A stretch of 64,000 nucleotides of DNA from Alkanindiges illinoisensis (lineage in GTDB: Bacteria > Pseudomonadota > Gammaproteobacteria > Pseudomonadales > Moraxellaceae): positions 34,265-98,264 of the forward strand of contig NZ_SNTY01000005.1 of assembly GCF_004377485.1 (NCBI RefSeq), in the 5' to 3' direction. The notes under the pieces were generated by a model. The model had not been told where the DNA came from and ran no database searches. It saw only the letters and a program-made list of their open reading frames with translations. The position numbers were made by a program, and so were the translations under genes. Within the stretch, counting starts at the first letter, position 1, and every line of letters starts with the position of its first letter. Below, piece by piece: positions 46,694 through 54,897 of this stretch.

Positions 46694-46732
46694 CATGCCC
46701 ATGTCTATACTCAGGTTTAGATCATGGGCATG
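46694..46732 (+). terminator. Inverted repeat after copB
   Basis: CATGCCCATG (46694-46703) and CATGGGCATG (46723-46732) form a perfect 10-bp stem with a 19-base loop, about 40 bases after the copB stop. No T-tract follows, so it is either a weak terminator or an mRNA-stabilising hairpin. Confidence 0.5.
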
Positions 46733-46833
46733 CTGGCACTGCGCAACAATTACAATAAATACTTACTAAAACTCAATAGTTTAAGAAAATTTTTAAATTA
46801 CATTAGAGGCAAGCATAAATTCTGGAGAACACC

Positions 46834-47688
46834 ATGTCCATTGTGGTAACTGGAGCGACCGGCAGACTGGGACAGCTAGTCATTCAGGAGTTACTCAAAC
46901 GCACCTCTGCCAACAATATTGTTGCTATTGTCCGAAATTCCGACAAGGCAGCACAACTGGCAGCGCTGGGTATTGAAGTAAGGCTGGCCAATTATGATGA
47001 GATTGACAGCCTGCATACCGCACTGGTGGGTGCTGAAAAACTGCTGCTGATTTCATCCAGTGAGGTTGGCAAGCGTGCTGTGCAGCATTTTAATGTGATT
47101 GAAGCTGCACGGCAGGCTGGGGTTAAACATTTTTTCTATACCAGCCTGCTGCACGCAGATCGCTCACCAATGGCGCTTGCTGAGGAACACTGGCTGACTG
47201 AACAGGCGCTGTTTAAGTCTGGCCTGACCTATACCATTTTACGCAATGGCTGGTACACCGAAAACTATACCAGTGGCTTAAAAATTGCCTTAAACCAGCA
47301 TGTGATTATTGGGGCTGCCGATGACGGCCAGATTTCCTCAGCCAGCCGTCAGGATTATGCCGAAGCGGCGGCCATTGTGCTGACTACCTTTGCGCATGAA
47401 AACAAGACTTATGAACTATCTGGTGATAAAGCCTACACCCTCACTGAGCTGGCCTGTGAAGTGAGCCGCCAGACTGGACAGAATATTGTTTATTTTAATA
47501 TGACTGAACATGACTATCGGGAAAAGCTTCTTAGTATGGGTACTGAGCCTGCGGTTGCCAACCTGCTGGCCAACAGTGATGCTGGCGCAGCCGCTGGGGC
47601 TCTGTTTGATGACAGTGGTTGCCTGCGCCAGTTGCTGGGCCGTGAAACCACACCGCTAAGTGATTGCGTGCGACAAGGGTTGCTTTAA
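46834..47688 (+). CDS. NmrA-like NAD(P)H quinone oxidoreductase, QorB type
   Basis: The 284-residue protein has the Rossmann loop TGATGRLGQLVIQELL at the start and an NmrA-like fold (FFYTSLLHADRSPMALAEEH; YTILRNGWYTENYTSG), which match QorB (YtfG). It reduces quinones with NADPH. GGAG precedes the ATG. It is convergent with the NQO1-like gene. Confidence 0.87.
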   Translation: MSIVVTGATGRLGQLVIQELLKRTSANNIVAIVRNSDKAAQLAALGIEVRLANYDEIDSLHTALVGAEKLLLISSSEVGKRAVQHFNVIEAARQAGVKHFFYTSLLHADRSPMALAEEHWLTEQALFKSGLTYTILRNGWYTENYTSGLKIALNQHVIIGAADDGQISSASRQDYAEAAAIVLTTFAHENKTYELSGDKAYTLTELACEVSRQTGQNIVYFNMTEHDYREKLLSMGTEPAVANLLANSDAGAAAGALFDDSGCLRQLLGRETTPLSDCVRQGLL

Positions 47689-47834
47689 TTAAGTACTGTC
47701 TTAGATAAAGCATGTTTTAATCTTTACAGGTCACATTGAGCTTACCAAAAAGGTAAATATTAAACTGGTAAGCTCAATGATAGACAGGTTCTCAAACCAT
47801 TAAAGCACTCTATCTATTTTTTTATAAGCTAAAT

Positions 47835-48545
47835 TTAATGCTCGCCCTTTTTGGGATATAACTTGTCATCAAACTGATCCAGCGTTGGAAACTCAAGCGG
47901 CTGGAGCTGATCCAGATTTTGCAGATATTGCTTGTAGTCTTCCAGAATTTGCTGGCGCGCTTCCGGACTAATATAGGGCACATGATAGCCAATAAACGGT
48001 GGCAGCACATCCATACCCACATAATACAGCGTACCTCGCAGCACCGGACGCAGCATGGTTTCAATTTCTCCATGAATGGCATCGGCACCAAACATATGCT
48101 CTCGCCCGCCCAGCGTAAAACTTAGCAAGGCTTTCTTGCCTTTTAAACCACCCTGATCATAAAAGCGCTTGCCGCCATAGGTTAGGCCAGAAACCAGCAC
48201 GCGGTCAATCCAGCCCTTTAATATGGCGGGGATTGAAAACCAGTAGAGTGGAAAACTAAAAATCACCAGATCAGCAGCCACCAGCTTTTCAATTTCAGCA
48301 GCAATATCCGGGGCAATAGTCTGGTTTTCATAATTGATGCGTTGTTCTAGTGCATACACCAGATAGTCCGGGTTTTTGCGGCTGCCAAAATCAGCAGCTG
48401 AAGCAACTGGATTAAAATTCATCGCATACAAATCAGACACTTCAACCTGATGTCCAGCATTGCTAAGCTCCTGAACCGCCAAATCCTTCATGGCTGTGGT
48501 AAACGATTGCGGTTCCGGATGTGCATGGACAATAAGTACATTCAT
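47835..48545 (-). CDS. NQO1-like flavodoxin-fold NAD(P)H dehydrogenase
   Basis: The 236-residue protein matches the NAD(P)H quinone oxidoreductase/MdaB-KefF family: VLIVHAHPEPQSFTTAMKD, LVIFSFPLYWFSIPAILKGW and LSFTLGGREHMFG. It uses FAD or FMN. It is convergent with the QorB-like gene and divergent from pirin. Confidence 0.9.
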   Translation of the reverse strand: MNVLIVHAHPEPQSFTTAMKDLAVQELSNAGHQVEVSDLYAMNFNPVASAADFGSRKNPDYLVYALEQRINYENQTIAPDIAAEIEKLVAADLVIFSFPLYWFSIPAILKGWIDRVLVSGLTYGGKRFYDQGGLKGKKALLSFTLGGREHMFGADAIHGEIETMLRPVLRGTLYYVGMDVLPPFIGYHVPYISPEARQQILEDYKQYLQNLDQLQPLEFPTLDQFDDKLYPKKGEH

Positions 48546-48874
48546 GGTAAAAGCCCTGTTCCTGAAAAAATTAATGATGAAAGATTAATACGAAAAGACC
48601 GGTTGTCAAAAACTGGCAATGCCAGCAAAACTGCCTGAAACATAGCACTTGCTTGCACAAGATACAATTTCTTCTGAACTATAGCGCCTGATCAACATAG
48701 ACAGTTTAAATAGATGCGTTAAGCCCATGATTTAAATCCTATGTTTGTTAAAGCGTTTGTTGCAAAACTGGAACACTGCATCTTGAACGGCTTGCTGTTT
48801 ATCAGACAAATTTAGGCTAACCTGTATTCATCTGTTTAGCCGTTCGTCCAATAAGCCTGCAAAAGGAATAAATC
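48546..48874. promoter_or_regulatory. Divergent region with NQO1-like promoter and palindrome
   Basis: On the reverse strand, TTGTAT (48662-48667) and TATGTT (48639-48644) are 17 bases apart. The palindrome CTGGCA-A-TGCCAG lies at 48613-48625, just past the predicted start near 48632, a usual place for a repressor. No gene is supported in the region. The pirin gene has AAAAGGA as a ribosome site at about 48860. Confidence 0.5.
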
Positions 48875-49867
48875 ATGTCTAAACCCTGTTCTGGTGATGC
48901 TGCCATTGAATTTGATAGCGGCGCTACTGCTTCCTTACCAGTTTCCAGTGCAGCTGAAATGACACCACAACTGACTAATACCACCATGGTGCATATTCCT
49001 ACCCGGGTTGCCATTGTTGGCGACAATCTTAAAATTCACCGCGCGCTACCTTCCCGGCAAAAACGCCTGATTGGGGCATGGTGCTTTCTGGATCATGCAG
49101 GCCCCACCATTTTTAAGGAAGGTGAAGGCTTTAGTGTGGGGCCACATCCCCATATTGGGTTGCAAACCTTTACCTGGATGATTGAAGGGGAAATTTACCA
49201 TCAGGATAGTCTGGGCTATCAGCAAACTATCCGCCCCAATGAAATCAACCTGATGACTGCCGGGCATGGCATATCGCATATTGAGCGTTCGCCTGAAGGT
49301 CATTCACCGCATTTGCATCTGGCCCAGTTGTGGATTGCCCTGCCCAAAGCGCAATGCGACATGCCCCCAACATTTGAGCATTATGAAAAACTGCCTGTGA
49401 TAGAACAGGATCACTGCCGCCTTACCTTGCTGGCAGGTGAATTTCTGGGCCAGACTTCGCCGGTAAAAGTTTATTCTGACATGATGGGCGTGGATATTCA
49501 TGCGCTGGCCAATACCAGTACTGTCCTGCCGCTAAATCCGGATTATGAATACGGCATTTTGCTGTTGCAAGGTGAACTTAGTGTTGAACAGGACACGCTG
49601 GATAGTGGCACCCTATTGTATTTTAAGCCCGGCCAGCAACAACTGCATCTGGAGCTGAACGCCAATACACGTTTACTTTTGATTGGTGGCAAGCCTTTTG
49701 AAGAAGACATTATTATCTGGTGGAACTTTGTGGGCCGTAGTACCGAAGAAATCCAGCAGGCCGCCAATGACTGGATTAACCAGACCCGTTTTGGTGAGGT
49801 TCAGGGCTTTGAACACGACCGCTTAACTGTGCCTGCCATTCCTGACAATCTTAAAGCATCCCGATAA
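48875..49867 (+). CDS. Pirin-family cupin protein
   Basis: The 330-residue protein has the pirin N-domain with metal ligands in VGPHPHIGLQTFTWM and TAGHGISHIERS, and a pirin C-domain (IHALANTSTVLPLNPDYEYG). An extra 40 residues precede the core. Some pirins oxidise flavonoids or bind iron. The context suggests a redox function. Confidence 0.9.
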   Translation: MSKPCSGDAAIEFDSGATASLPVSSAAEMTPQLTNTTMVHIPTRVAIVGDNLKIHRALPSRQKRLIGAWCFLDHAGPTIFKEGEGFSVGPHPHIGLQTFTWMIEGEIYHQDSLGYQQTIRPNEINLMTAGHGISHIERSPEGHSPHLHLAQLWIALPKAQCDMPPTFEHYEKLPVIEQDHCRLTLLAGEFLGQTSPVKVYSDMMGVDIHALANTSTVLPLNPDYEYGILLLQGELSVEQDTLDSGTLLYFKPGQQQLHLELNANTRLLLIGGKPFEEDIIIWWNFVGRSTEEIQQAANDWINQTRFGEVQGFEHDRLTVPAIPDNLKASR

Positions 49868-49915
49868 CGCATTCCCATCTATACTTCCACTAAAAAATCA
49901 TTATAGAGAATCGCC

Positions 49916-50320
49916 ATGAAAACAATCGCCACCGCCACTACCCAAACCAGTAATGTCCACTATAAAACCAGTATACAGATGGGTGATTTTGCATTGATTG
50001 CTGATGAGCCCGTGCATGCAGGCGGCCAAAATGCAGGCCCTGCCCCTTATGATTATTTGCTGGCAGGTTTGGGTGCCTGTACGTCCATTACCCTGCAAAT
50101 GTATGCCGAGCGCAAGGGCTGGAACCTTGGTGAATTAACCATCGAGCTTAACCTGCAAAAGGATAGCGAAGGCAACACACACATTGAACGGGTATTACAT
50201 ACAACGGAAATATTAAGTACTGAGCAACAGAAAAAACTGCTGGATATTGCTGGCAAAACACCAGTAACGAAAACCCTGCTACAGGGCGCAAGTATTAATA
50301 CCCAGTACGCAAACTCATAA
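49916..50320 (+). CDS. OsmC-like protein without the second cysteine
   Basis: The 134-residue protein is OsmC/Ohr-like (GLGACTSITLQMYAERKGW with the first Cys near residue 61). In peroxidase members the resolving Cys is in a CPVH-like motif. Here the matching segment reads AGKTPVTKTLLQG, so that Cys is lost. Disulfide-based peroxide reduction is therefore unlikely by the usual mechanism. It is most like the YhfA subgroup. Confidence 0.85.
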   Translation: MKTIATATTQTSNVHYKTSIQMGDFALIADEPVHAGGQNAGPAPYDYLLAGLGACTSITLQMYAERKGWNLGELTIELNLQKDSEGNTHIERVLHTTEILSTEQQKKLLDIAGKTPVTKTLLQGASINTQYANS

Positions 50321-50352
50321 ACAATAAAACTAAATAAGCCCGAGTAAAAAGT

Positions 50353-50721
50353 ATGACCTTACAGACCATCGTTCCTATTTTACGAATTTTTAATGTGGAA
50401 AAAGCCAGCGAGTTTTATCTTGATTTTTTAGGTTTTCAGTTGGACTGGCAGCACCGCTTTGGTGATAACTATCCGCTATACTTGCAGGTTTCCAGGGAGC
50501 AATGCATTTTGCATTTATCAGAACATCATGGCGATGCCAGTCCCGGTAGCAGCATCCGTATTCATTGTACGGATATACAGCAGTATCATCAGTTGTTACA
50601 AGCCAAAGATTACCAGTTTGCCAAACCTGAAATTCAACAAACACCATGGGATACTGAAGAATTTCAGCTTACTGATCCGTTTTATAATCGGCTGGTGTTT
50701 TGGCAGGATATAAGCAAGTAA
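50353..50721 (+). CDS. Glyoxalase/bleomycin-resistance-fold protein
   Basis: The 122-residue protein has the VOC fold: MTLQTIVPILRIFNVEKASE, FYLDFLGFQLDWQHRFGDNY, and QLTDPFYNRLVFW. The metal-binding residues cannot be confirmed. It is 32 bases after the OsmC-like gene on the same strand. Confidence 0.85.
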   Translation: MTLQTIVPILRIFNVEKASEFYLDFLGFQLDWQHRFGDNYPLYLQVSREQCILHLSEHHGDASPGSSIRIHCTDIQQYHQLLQAKDYQFAKPEIQQTPWDTEEFQLTDPFYNRLVFWQDISK

Positions 50722-50826
50722 AAATAAACAAATAAAATGAGTGATGGAATATTTTTGATATGTGATCACGCTAGGCAATAGATGAATCTTCTATGCTAAT
50801 ACCGTAAAACAGTTGCTGGCTTAACC

Positions 50827-50982
50827 TTAGCTCGCAATCCCCATGTGGCTTAAAATCATAAAACCCATGACCAGCCCGGCAGCCAGAAAAAACCACAGGT
50901 AACCTGCTTCCAGATTATTATTAGTGCGGCTTACAGTTTGTACATGGTATTGCATTATCTTGTGTACACGTTGAGTTTTCAT
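50827..50982 (-). CDS. Small single-span membrane protein, 51 residues
   Basis: The frame starts MKTQRVHKIMQYHVQTVSR, then LEAGYLWFFLAAGLVMGFMI, and ends LSHMGIAS. One membrane segment lies near residues 28-46. GGGGA lies about 4 bases upstream of the ATG on the reverse strand. It fills most of an otherwise empty 412-base gap between the glyoxalase-like gene and the dehydrogenase. The rest of that gap has no supported gene. No homologue is recognised. Confidence 0.55.
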   Translation of the reverse strand: MKTQRVHKIMQYHVQTVSRTNNNLEAGYLWFFLAAGLVMGFMILSHMGIAS

Positions 50983-51134
50983 AGCATCCCCAGACTTTTA
51001 CCACCAAAACGTCCTGCTTGGCTTTACATCACTATTCATCAAATAATCTGAATACGCACAATCTGAATTTTATTGCTAAAACCACATAATTTGTGTCTTA
51101 AGTCTCATTCTATCAACTTATCGTGAAATGTAAA

Positions 51135-52112
51135 TTACAAAGTCGGCCAAACTGAAGGATTCACCATATAGGTGGGCCGTATTCCATTCAATGCATTGGA
51201 TAAATTCTCAAATGCCAGATTATTCATGGCCTGACGGGTTTCGATGGTCGCTGACCCGATATGTGGCAACGTCACGACATTGGGCAAGGCAAAAAGTGGT
51301 GAAGTTTGTAATGGCTCCTTGGCATAAACATCCAGCCCGGCACCTAGAATTTGCTGCTGGTTCAGGGCATCTATTAGCGCCTGCTCATCAATTACCTGAC
51401 CGCGCGCTACATTAATTAAAATAGCTGACTTTTTCATTTGTGCCAGTTGCTTACGGCCAATCAAATGATGGGTATGCTCACTTAACGCCACATGCACTGA
51501 TACAAAATCCGACTGCTGCAATAGTTCATCCAGACTACAACGCTGGGCGCCCAGTTGCTGCTCCAGCTCTGGTTTGGCATGCTGACTGTAATACAGCACG
51601 TTCATGTTAAAGCCAAAGCGACCACGCCTTGCCATGGCAGTGCCAATATTTCCTAAGCCAACAATGCCCAGCGTTTTGCCATACACATCTACGCCATATT
51701 GCGCTGGCTGCACGGTTCTTTGCCAGTTCCCCTGTTTGGCCCACTGGTCAAGCTCAGTCACTCGCCGTGCAGCTGCCATCAGTAATGCAAAGGCAAGGTC
51801 TGCAGTGGTTTCAGTCAATACATCCGGCGTATTGGTGAGCAAAATACCACACTGATTTAGATAATCCACGTCATAATTATCAAACCCCACCGAAATACTG
51901 GAAATTACTTTCAGCTTATGAGCATATTGCAGGATTGATTGATCTAGCTTGCGGCCAGCACCAATCATGCCATCGGCTTGCGGCATTATGTCCTGAAACT
52001 GCGCCTCAAGATTGCCTGCCTTGGGATTAAGCAGCAACAGGTTAAAGTGGGTTTTAAGTTTTTCCTGAAGATCATTTGTCAGGCTGCTAAAGCCAACCAC
52101 TGTTTTTTTCAT
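51135..52112 (-). CDS. ghrB: D-2-hydroxyacid dehydrogenase, glyoxylate/2-ketogluconate reductase type
   Basis: The 325-residue protein has the NAD(P) motif GLGNIGTAMARRG near residue 155 and the catalytic Arg (INVARGQVIDE), Glu and His (TLPHIGSATIETR). It reduces glyoxylate, hydroxypyruvate or 2-ketogluconate. Symbol ghrB is by family; the substrate is not determined. Confidence 0.88.
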   Translation of the reverse strand: MKKTVVGFSSLTNDLQEKLKTHFNLLLLNPKAGNLEAQFQDIMPQADGMIGAGRKLDQSILQYAHKLKVISSISVGFDNYDVDYLNQCGILLTNTPDVLTETTADLAFALLMAAARRVTELDQWAKQGNWQRTVQPAQYGVDVYGKTLGIVGLGNIGTAMARRGRFGFNMNVLYYSQHAKPELEQQLGAQRCSLDELLQQSDFVSVHVALSEHTHHLIGRKQLAQMKKSAILINVARGQVIDEQALIDALNQQQILGAGLDVYAKEPLQTSPLFALPNVVTLPHIGSATIETRQAMNNLAFENLSNALNGIRPTYMVNPSVWPTL

Positions 52113-52210
52113 AACTACACTATCCTGTAAATTACAGCTAACTTAGCAGCTTTTATGCATTTGTTCATTTTCAAACCTGTGAATCACTTAAACACATTTA
52201 ATCAAACCAG

Positions 52211-52245
52211 TTGAATCAGTTAAATATTTCAACTATTATTGAAAT
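52211..52245 (+). promoter_or_regulatory. arsR promoter with overlapping operator, leaderless start
   Basis: TTGAAT (52211-52216) and TATTAT (52234-52239) are 17 bases apart. The expected transcript start is at or beside the arsR ATG (52246), so the mRNA would be leaderless; no ribosome site is present. An inverted repeat ATTTCAA-CTATTA-TTGAAAT (52226-52245) covers the -10 and touches the ATG, fitting an ArsR operator. Confidence 0.6.
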
Positions 52246-52587
52246 ATGGAAACCAAATCTGTTGTTGCTGCATTAGCGGCACTCGCCCAAGAAACACGCT
52301 TAACCATATTCCGTTTACTGGTACAGGCTGGCCCGAGTGGTTTGCCTGCCGGACGTATTAGTGAAATTGCAGGAATTGCCCCGTCATCCCTGTCCTTTCA
52401 TTTAAAGGAAATGAGCCATGCCAACATGGTTACTTCACGGCAAGAGGGACGCTATGTCATTTATAGCGCTAACTTTGACACTATGAATACTTTGCTGGCT
52501 TACCTAACCGAAAACTGTTGTCAGGGGGTTCCCTGCACACCGGATATGGCGTGTAAGACACCCTTAACGCCAACGCATGAGAACTGA
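52246..52587 (+). CDS. arsR: ArsR-family arsenic-responsive repressor
   Basis: The 113-residue protein has the winged helix (RLTIFRLLVQAG; ISEIAGIAPSSLSFHLKEM; REGRYVIYSAN-like RQEGRYVIYSANFD). The usual CVC motif of the DNA-recognition helix is absent. Instead cysteines cluster at the C-terminus: Cys91, Cys92, Cys97, Cys103, like the Acidithiobacillus-type arsenite site. Its stop overlaps the arsC start (TGATG). Confidence 0.9.
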   Translation: METKSVVAALAALAQETRLTIFRLLVQAGPSGLPAGRISEIAGIAPSSLSFHLKEMSHANMVTSRQEGRYVIYSANFDTMNTLLAYLTENCCQGVPCTPDMACKTPLTPTHEN

Positions 52588-53024
52588 TGATGTCTGATCC
52601 TAAAGCTGTGGTGATTTACCATAACCCTGATTGCGGCACCTCACGCAATACGCTGGCACTGATCCGTAATACGGGTCTCGAACCCGAGATTATTGAATAC
52701 CTGATTAATCCACCCAGCCGGGAACAACTGGTGACCCTGATCGCAGGGACAGGTTTATCGGTACGTGAAGTCCTGCGCAAGAATGTTGAGCCCTACACCC
52801 AGCTTAATCTGGATGATCCGGTATGGACTGATGAGCAGTTACTTGATTTTATGTTGCAATATCCAATCCTGATTAACCGCCCTATTGTAGTGACTAAGCT
52901 CGGTATTCGCCTGTGTCGGCCATCTGAAGTGGTACTGGACATTTTACCATTACCCCAATTAAACGAATTTACCAAGGAAGACGGTGAACCAGTGATTAAT
53001 GCAGAGGGCAGCCGTGTCAACTAA
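52587..53024 (+). CDS. arsC: Arsenate reductase, glutaredoxin-coupled
   Basis: The 145-residue enzyme has the catalytic Cys in YHNPDCGTSRNTLALIR near residue 16 and the RPIVVTKLG region. It reduces arsenate to arsenite for export. It is coupled to arsR by a TGATG overlap; ATG at 52590 is equally possible. Confidence 0.93.
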   Translation: MMSDPKAVVIYHNPDCGTSRNTLALIRNTGLEPEIIEYLINPPSREQLVTLIAGTGLSVREVLRKNVEPYTQLNLDDPVWTDEQLLDFMLQYPILINRPIVVTKLGIRLCRPSEVVLDILPLPQLNEFTKEDGEPVINAEGSRVN

Positions 53025-53068
53025 GCCTTATGCCTTGGCAATGCAGCAGTTTAAAAAGGATATCAGCC

Positions 53069-54088
53069 ATGAGCATTTTTGAGCGCTACCTGACGGTCTG
53101 GGTTTTCCTGTGCATTATTGTCGGCATTGTACTGGGCCAGTTTTTCCCTAACCTGTTTCAAGCGATTGGCCACATGGAAATTGCCAGGGTAAATCTGCCC
53201 GTGGGCCTACTGATCTGGCTGATGATTATTCCCATGCTGCTTAAAGTGGATTTTTCAGCATTAAGGGATGTACGTCATCATGTCAGAGGTATTGGAGTTA
53301 CCCTGTTTATCAATTGGCTGGTAAAACCATTTTCCATGGCATTTCTAGCCTGGCTGTTTATTCGCCATGTATTTGCCCCATGGTTACCAAGCGATCAACT
53401 GGATAGCTATATTGCCGGGCTGATTTTACTGGCCGCAGCACCCTGCACCGCCATGGTGTTTGTGTGGAGCCGCCTAACCAATGGCGATCCGCTATTTACC
53501 TTATCGCAAGTGGCCTTGAATGATGCCATTATGGTATTTGCATTTGCACCCATTGTCGCCTTGCTGCTAGGCTTATCGGCCATTAGTGTCCCGTGGGATA
53601 CGCTAGTCACTTCGGTGCTGCTATATATCATTGTGCCTGTGATCATTGCCCAGATACTACGCAAAATTTTACTAAGCAAAGGTCAGGCTACTTTTGAGCG
53701 TACCCTGGAAAAAATCAGTCCCTGGTCAATTATGGCACTGCTGGCAACCTTAATCCTTTTGTTTGCCTTTCAGGGTCAGGCCATTCTTGAGCAACCGCTG
53801 GTCATTGCCTTGCTGGCCGTTCCCATCCTGATTCAGGTGATTTTTAATTCATCACTGGCTTACTGGCTCAACCGCGCTGTGGGTGAAAAACATAATATCG
53901 CCTGCCCATCAGCCCTGATTGGCGCTTCCAACTTTTTTGAGCTGGCCGTTGCGGCTGCCATTAGTCTATTTGGCTTTCACTCTGGTGCAGCATTGGCCAC
54001 TGTGGTTGGCGTACTGATTGAGGTTCCCATCATGCTATTGGTGGTACGTGTTGTTAATCAAAGCAAAGGCTGGTATGAAAGGGGTTAA
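53069..54088 (+). CDS. acr3: Arsenite efflux transporter, Acr3 family
   Basis: The 339-residue membrane protein has about ten helices. The conserved cysteine is in LAAAPCTAMVFVWS. ALNDAIMVFAFAPIV is typical of Acr3. AAGGA precedes ATG 53069 by 9 bases; an in-frame ATG at 53030 adds an unrelated 13-residue stretch. It is the last gene of arsR-arsC-acr3, sometimes called arsB. Confidence 0.92.
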   Translation: MSIFERYLTVWVFLCIIVGIVLGQFFPNLFQAIGHMEIARVNLPVGLLIWLMIIPMLLKVDFSALRDVRHHVRGIGVTLFINWLVKPFSMAFLAWLFIRHVFAPWLPSDQLDSYIAGLILLAAAPCTAMVFVWSRLTNGDPLFTLSQVALNDAIMVFAFAPIVALLLGLSAISVPWDTLVTSVLLYIIVPVIIAQILRKILLSKGQATFERTLEKISPWSIMALLATLILLFAFQGQAILEQPLVIALLAVPILIQVIFNSSLAYWLNRAVGEKHNIACPSALIGASNFFELAVAAAISLFGFHSGAALATVVGVLIEVPIMLLVVRVVNQSKGWYERG

Positions 54089-54120
54089 GTGCTAACTTTT
54101 TAAAAATAAGCTCTATGTGG

Positions 54121-54897
54121 CTATTTTTCCTTTAAGAGTTGCCACAGCAACCGTTTTTTGAGTGGTGCTTCAATCAGCTCCGATAAATGTGGCAAGCGCT
54201 CAATCCGGTCAGGACAAACCTCATCAGCCAGTTCACTCATGATACCCACGCGCTTGTCCAAACCCAGCCGGAACAAGAACCCATTCAAGGCAGCTTTGGA
54301 ACCTGTCATACGCTGCCAGCGTTGCCCTTCAGACAAAGGCCATGAAAAATGGCTAAGCTCCGGCTGACGGAATGCCAGCAGGATATTTTTCCATAATGTA
54401 CTTAACTGCGGGTTTTGTAAATCTGCTTCGTTCACCAACACAATCCACTGGTTAATTTCACAAGCCTGCAAGCGAAAACTATGCAGGTTCATCGTAGCAG
54501 CAGATTCTGCTTCAAAATGACTAATATCCTCTATAGCATTATTTTCAGTGAGCTGATCAACCTGATCAGCATTACTCTTGGCCACCAGCTCAGACTGCAA
54601 TACTGCCGCCTGCACTGCTTCAGAATGATGATCCAGATTTGCTGGGGCTTGACTAACTCTGGATGTGGCATTAGTGTCAGCAGGGTTTTCAAACTGATTA
54701 GAATGGCTGGCAGCTTCATTAAGCAGAGAATTTGCTACAGCTACTTCAGCATTATTAGGTGCTAATTCATATTCATCGTTTGCGTGACGCCATAATTGTA
54801 CCGTTGGCGCAGATGCAGATTTTGTTGCAACAGCCCGGGGCACCCATTGACGGATGCCAAGCGCCGATAAAATAGCTCGCTGCCGGGCGTCATGCAT
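54121..54897 (-). CDS. Unknown protein after leuA, possibly DNA polymerase III psi-like
   Basis: The 258-residue protein begins with LSALGIRQWVPR near residue 10, like the clamp-loader-binding peptide of HolD (psi). A polar Asn/Ala/Gln-rich linker follows (about residues 45-130), then a folded region (WKNILLAFRQPELSHFSWPL). The gene starts directly after the leuA stop. Psi identity is tentative; the linker is longer than in E. coli HolD. Confidence 0.6.
   Translation of the reverse strand: MHDARQRAILSALGIRQWVPRAVATKSASAPTVQLWRHANDEYELAPNNAEVAVANSLLNEAASHSNQFENPADTNATSRVSQAPANLDHHSEAVQAAVLQSELVAKSNADQVDQLTENNAIEDISHFEAESAATMNLHSFRLQACEINQWIVLVNEADLQNPQLSTLWKNILLAFRQPELSHFSWPLSEGQRWQRMTGSKAALNGFLFRLGLDKRVGIMSELADEVCPDRIERLPHLSELIEAPLKKRLLWQLLKEK

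Noticed and set aside
48741..48815. 24-codon frame in the gap before pirin
   Set aside because: Too short, with no ribosome site or conserved feature.
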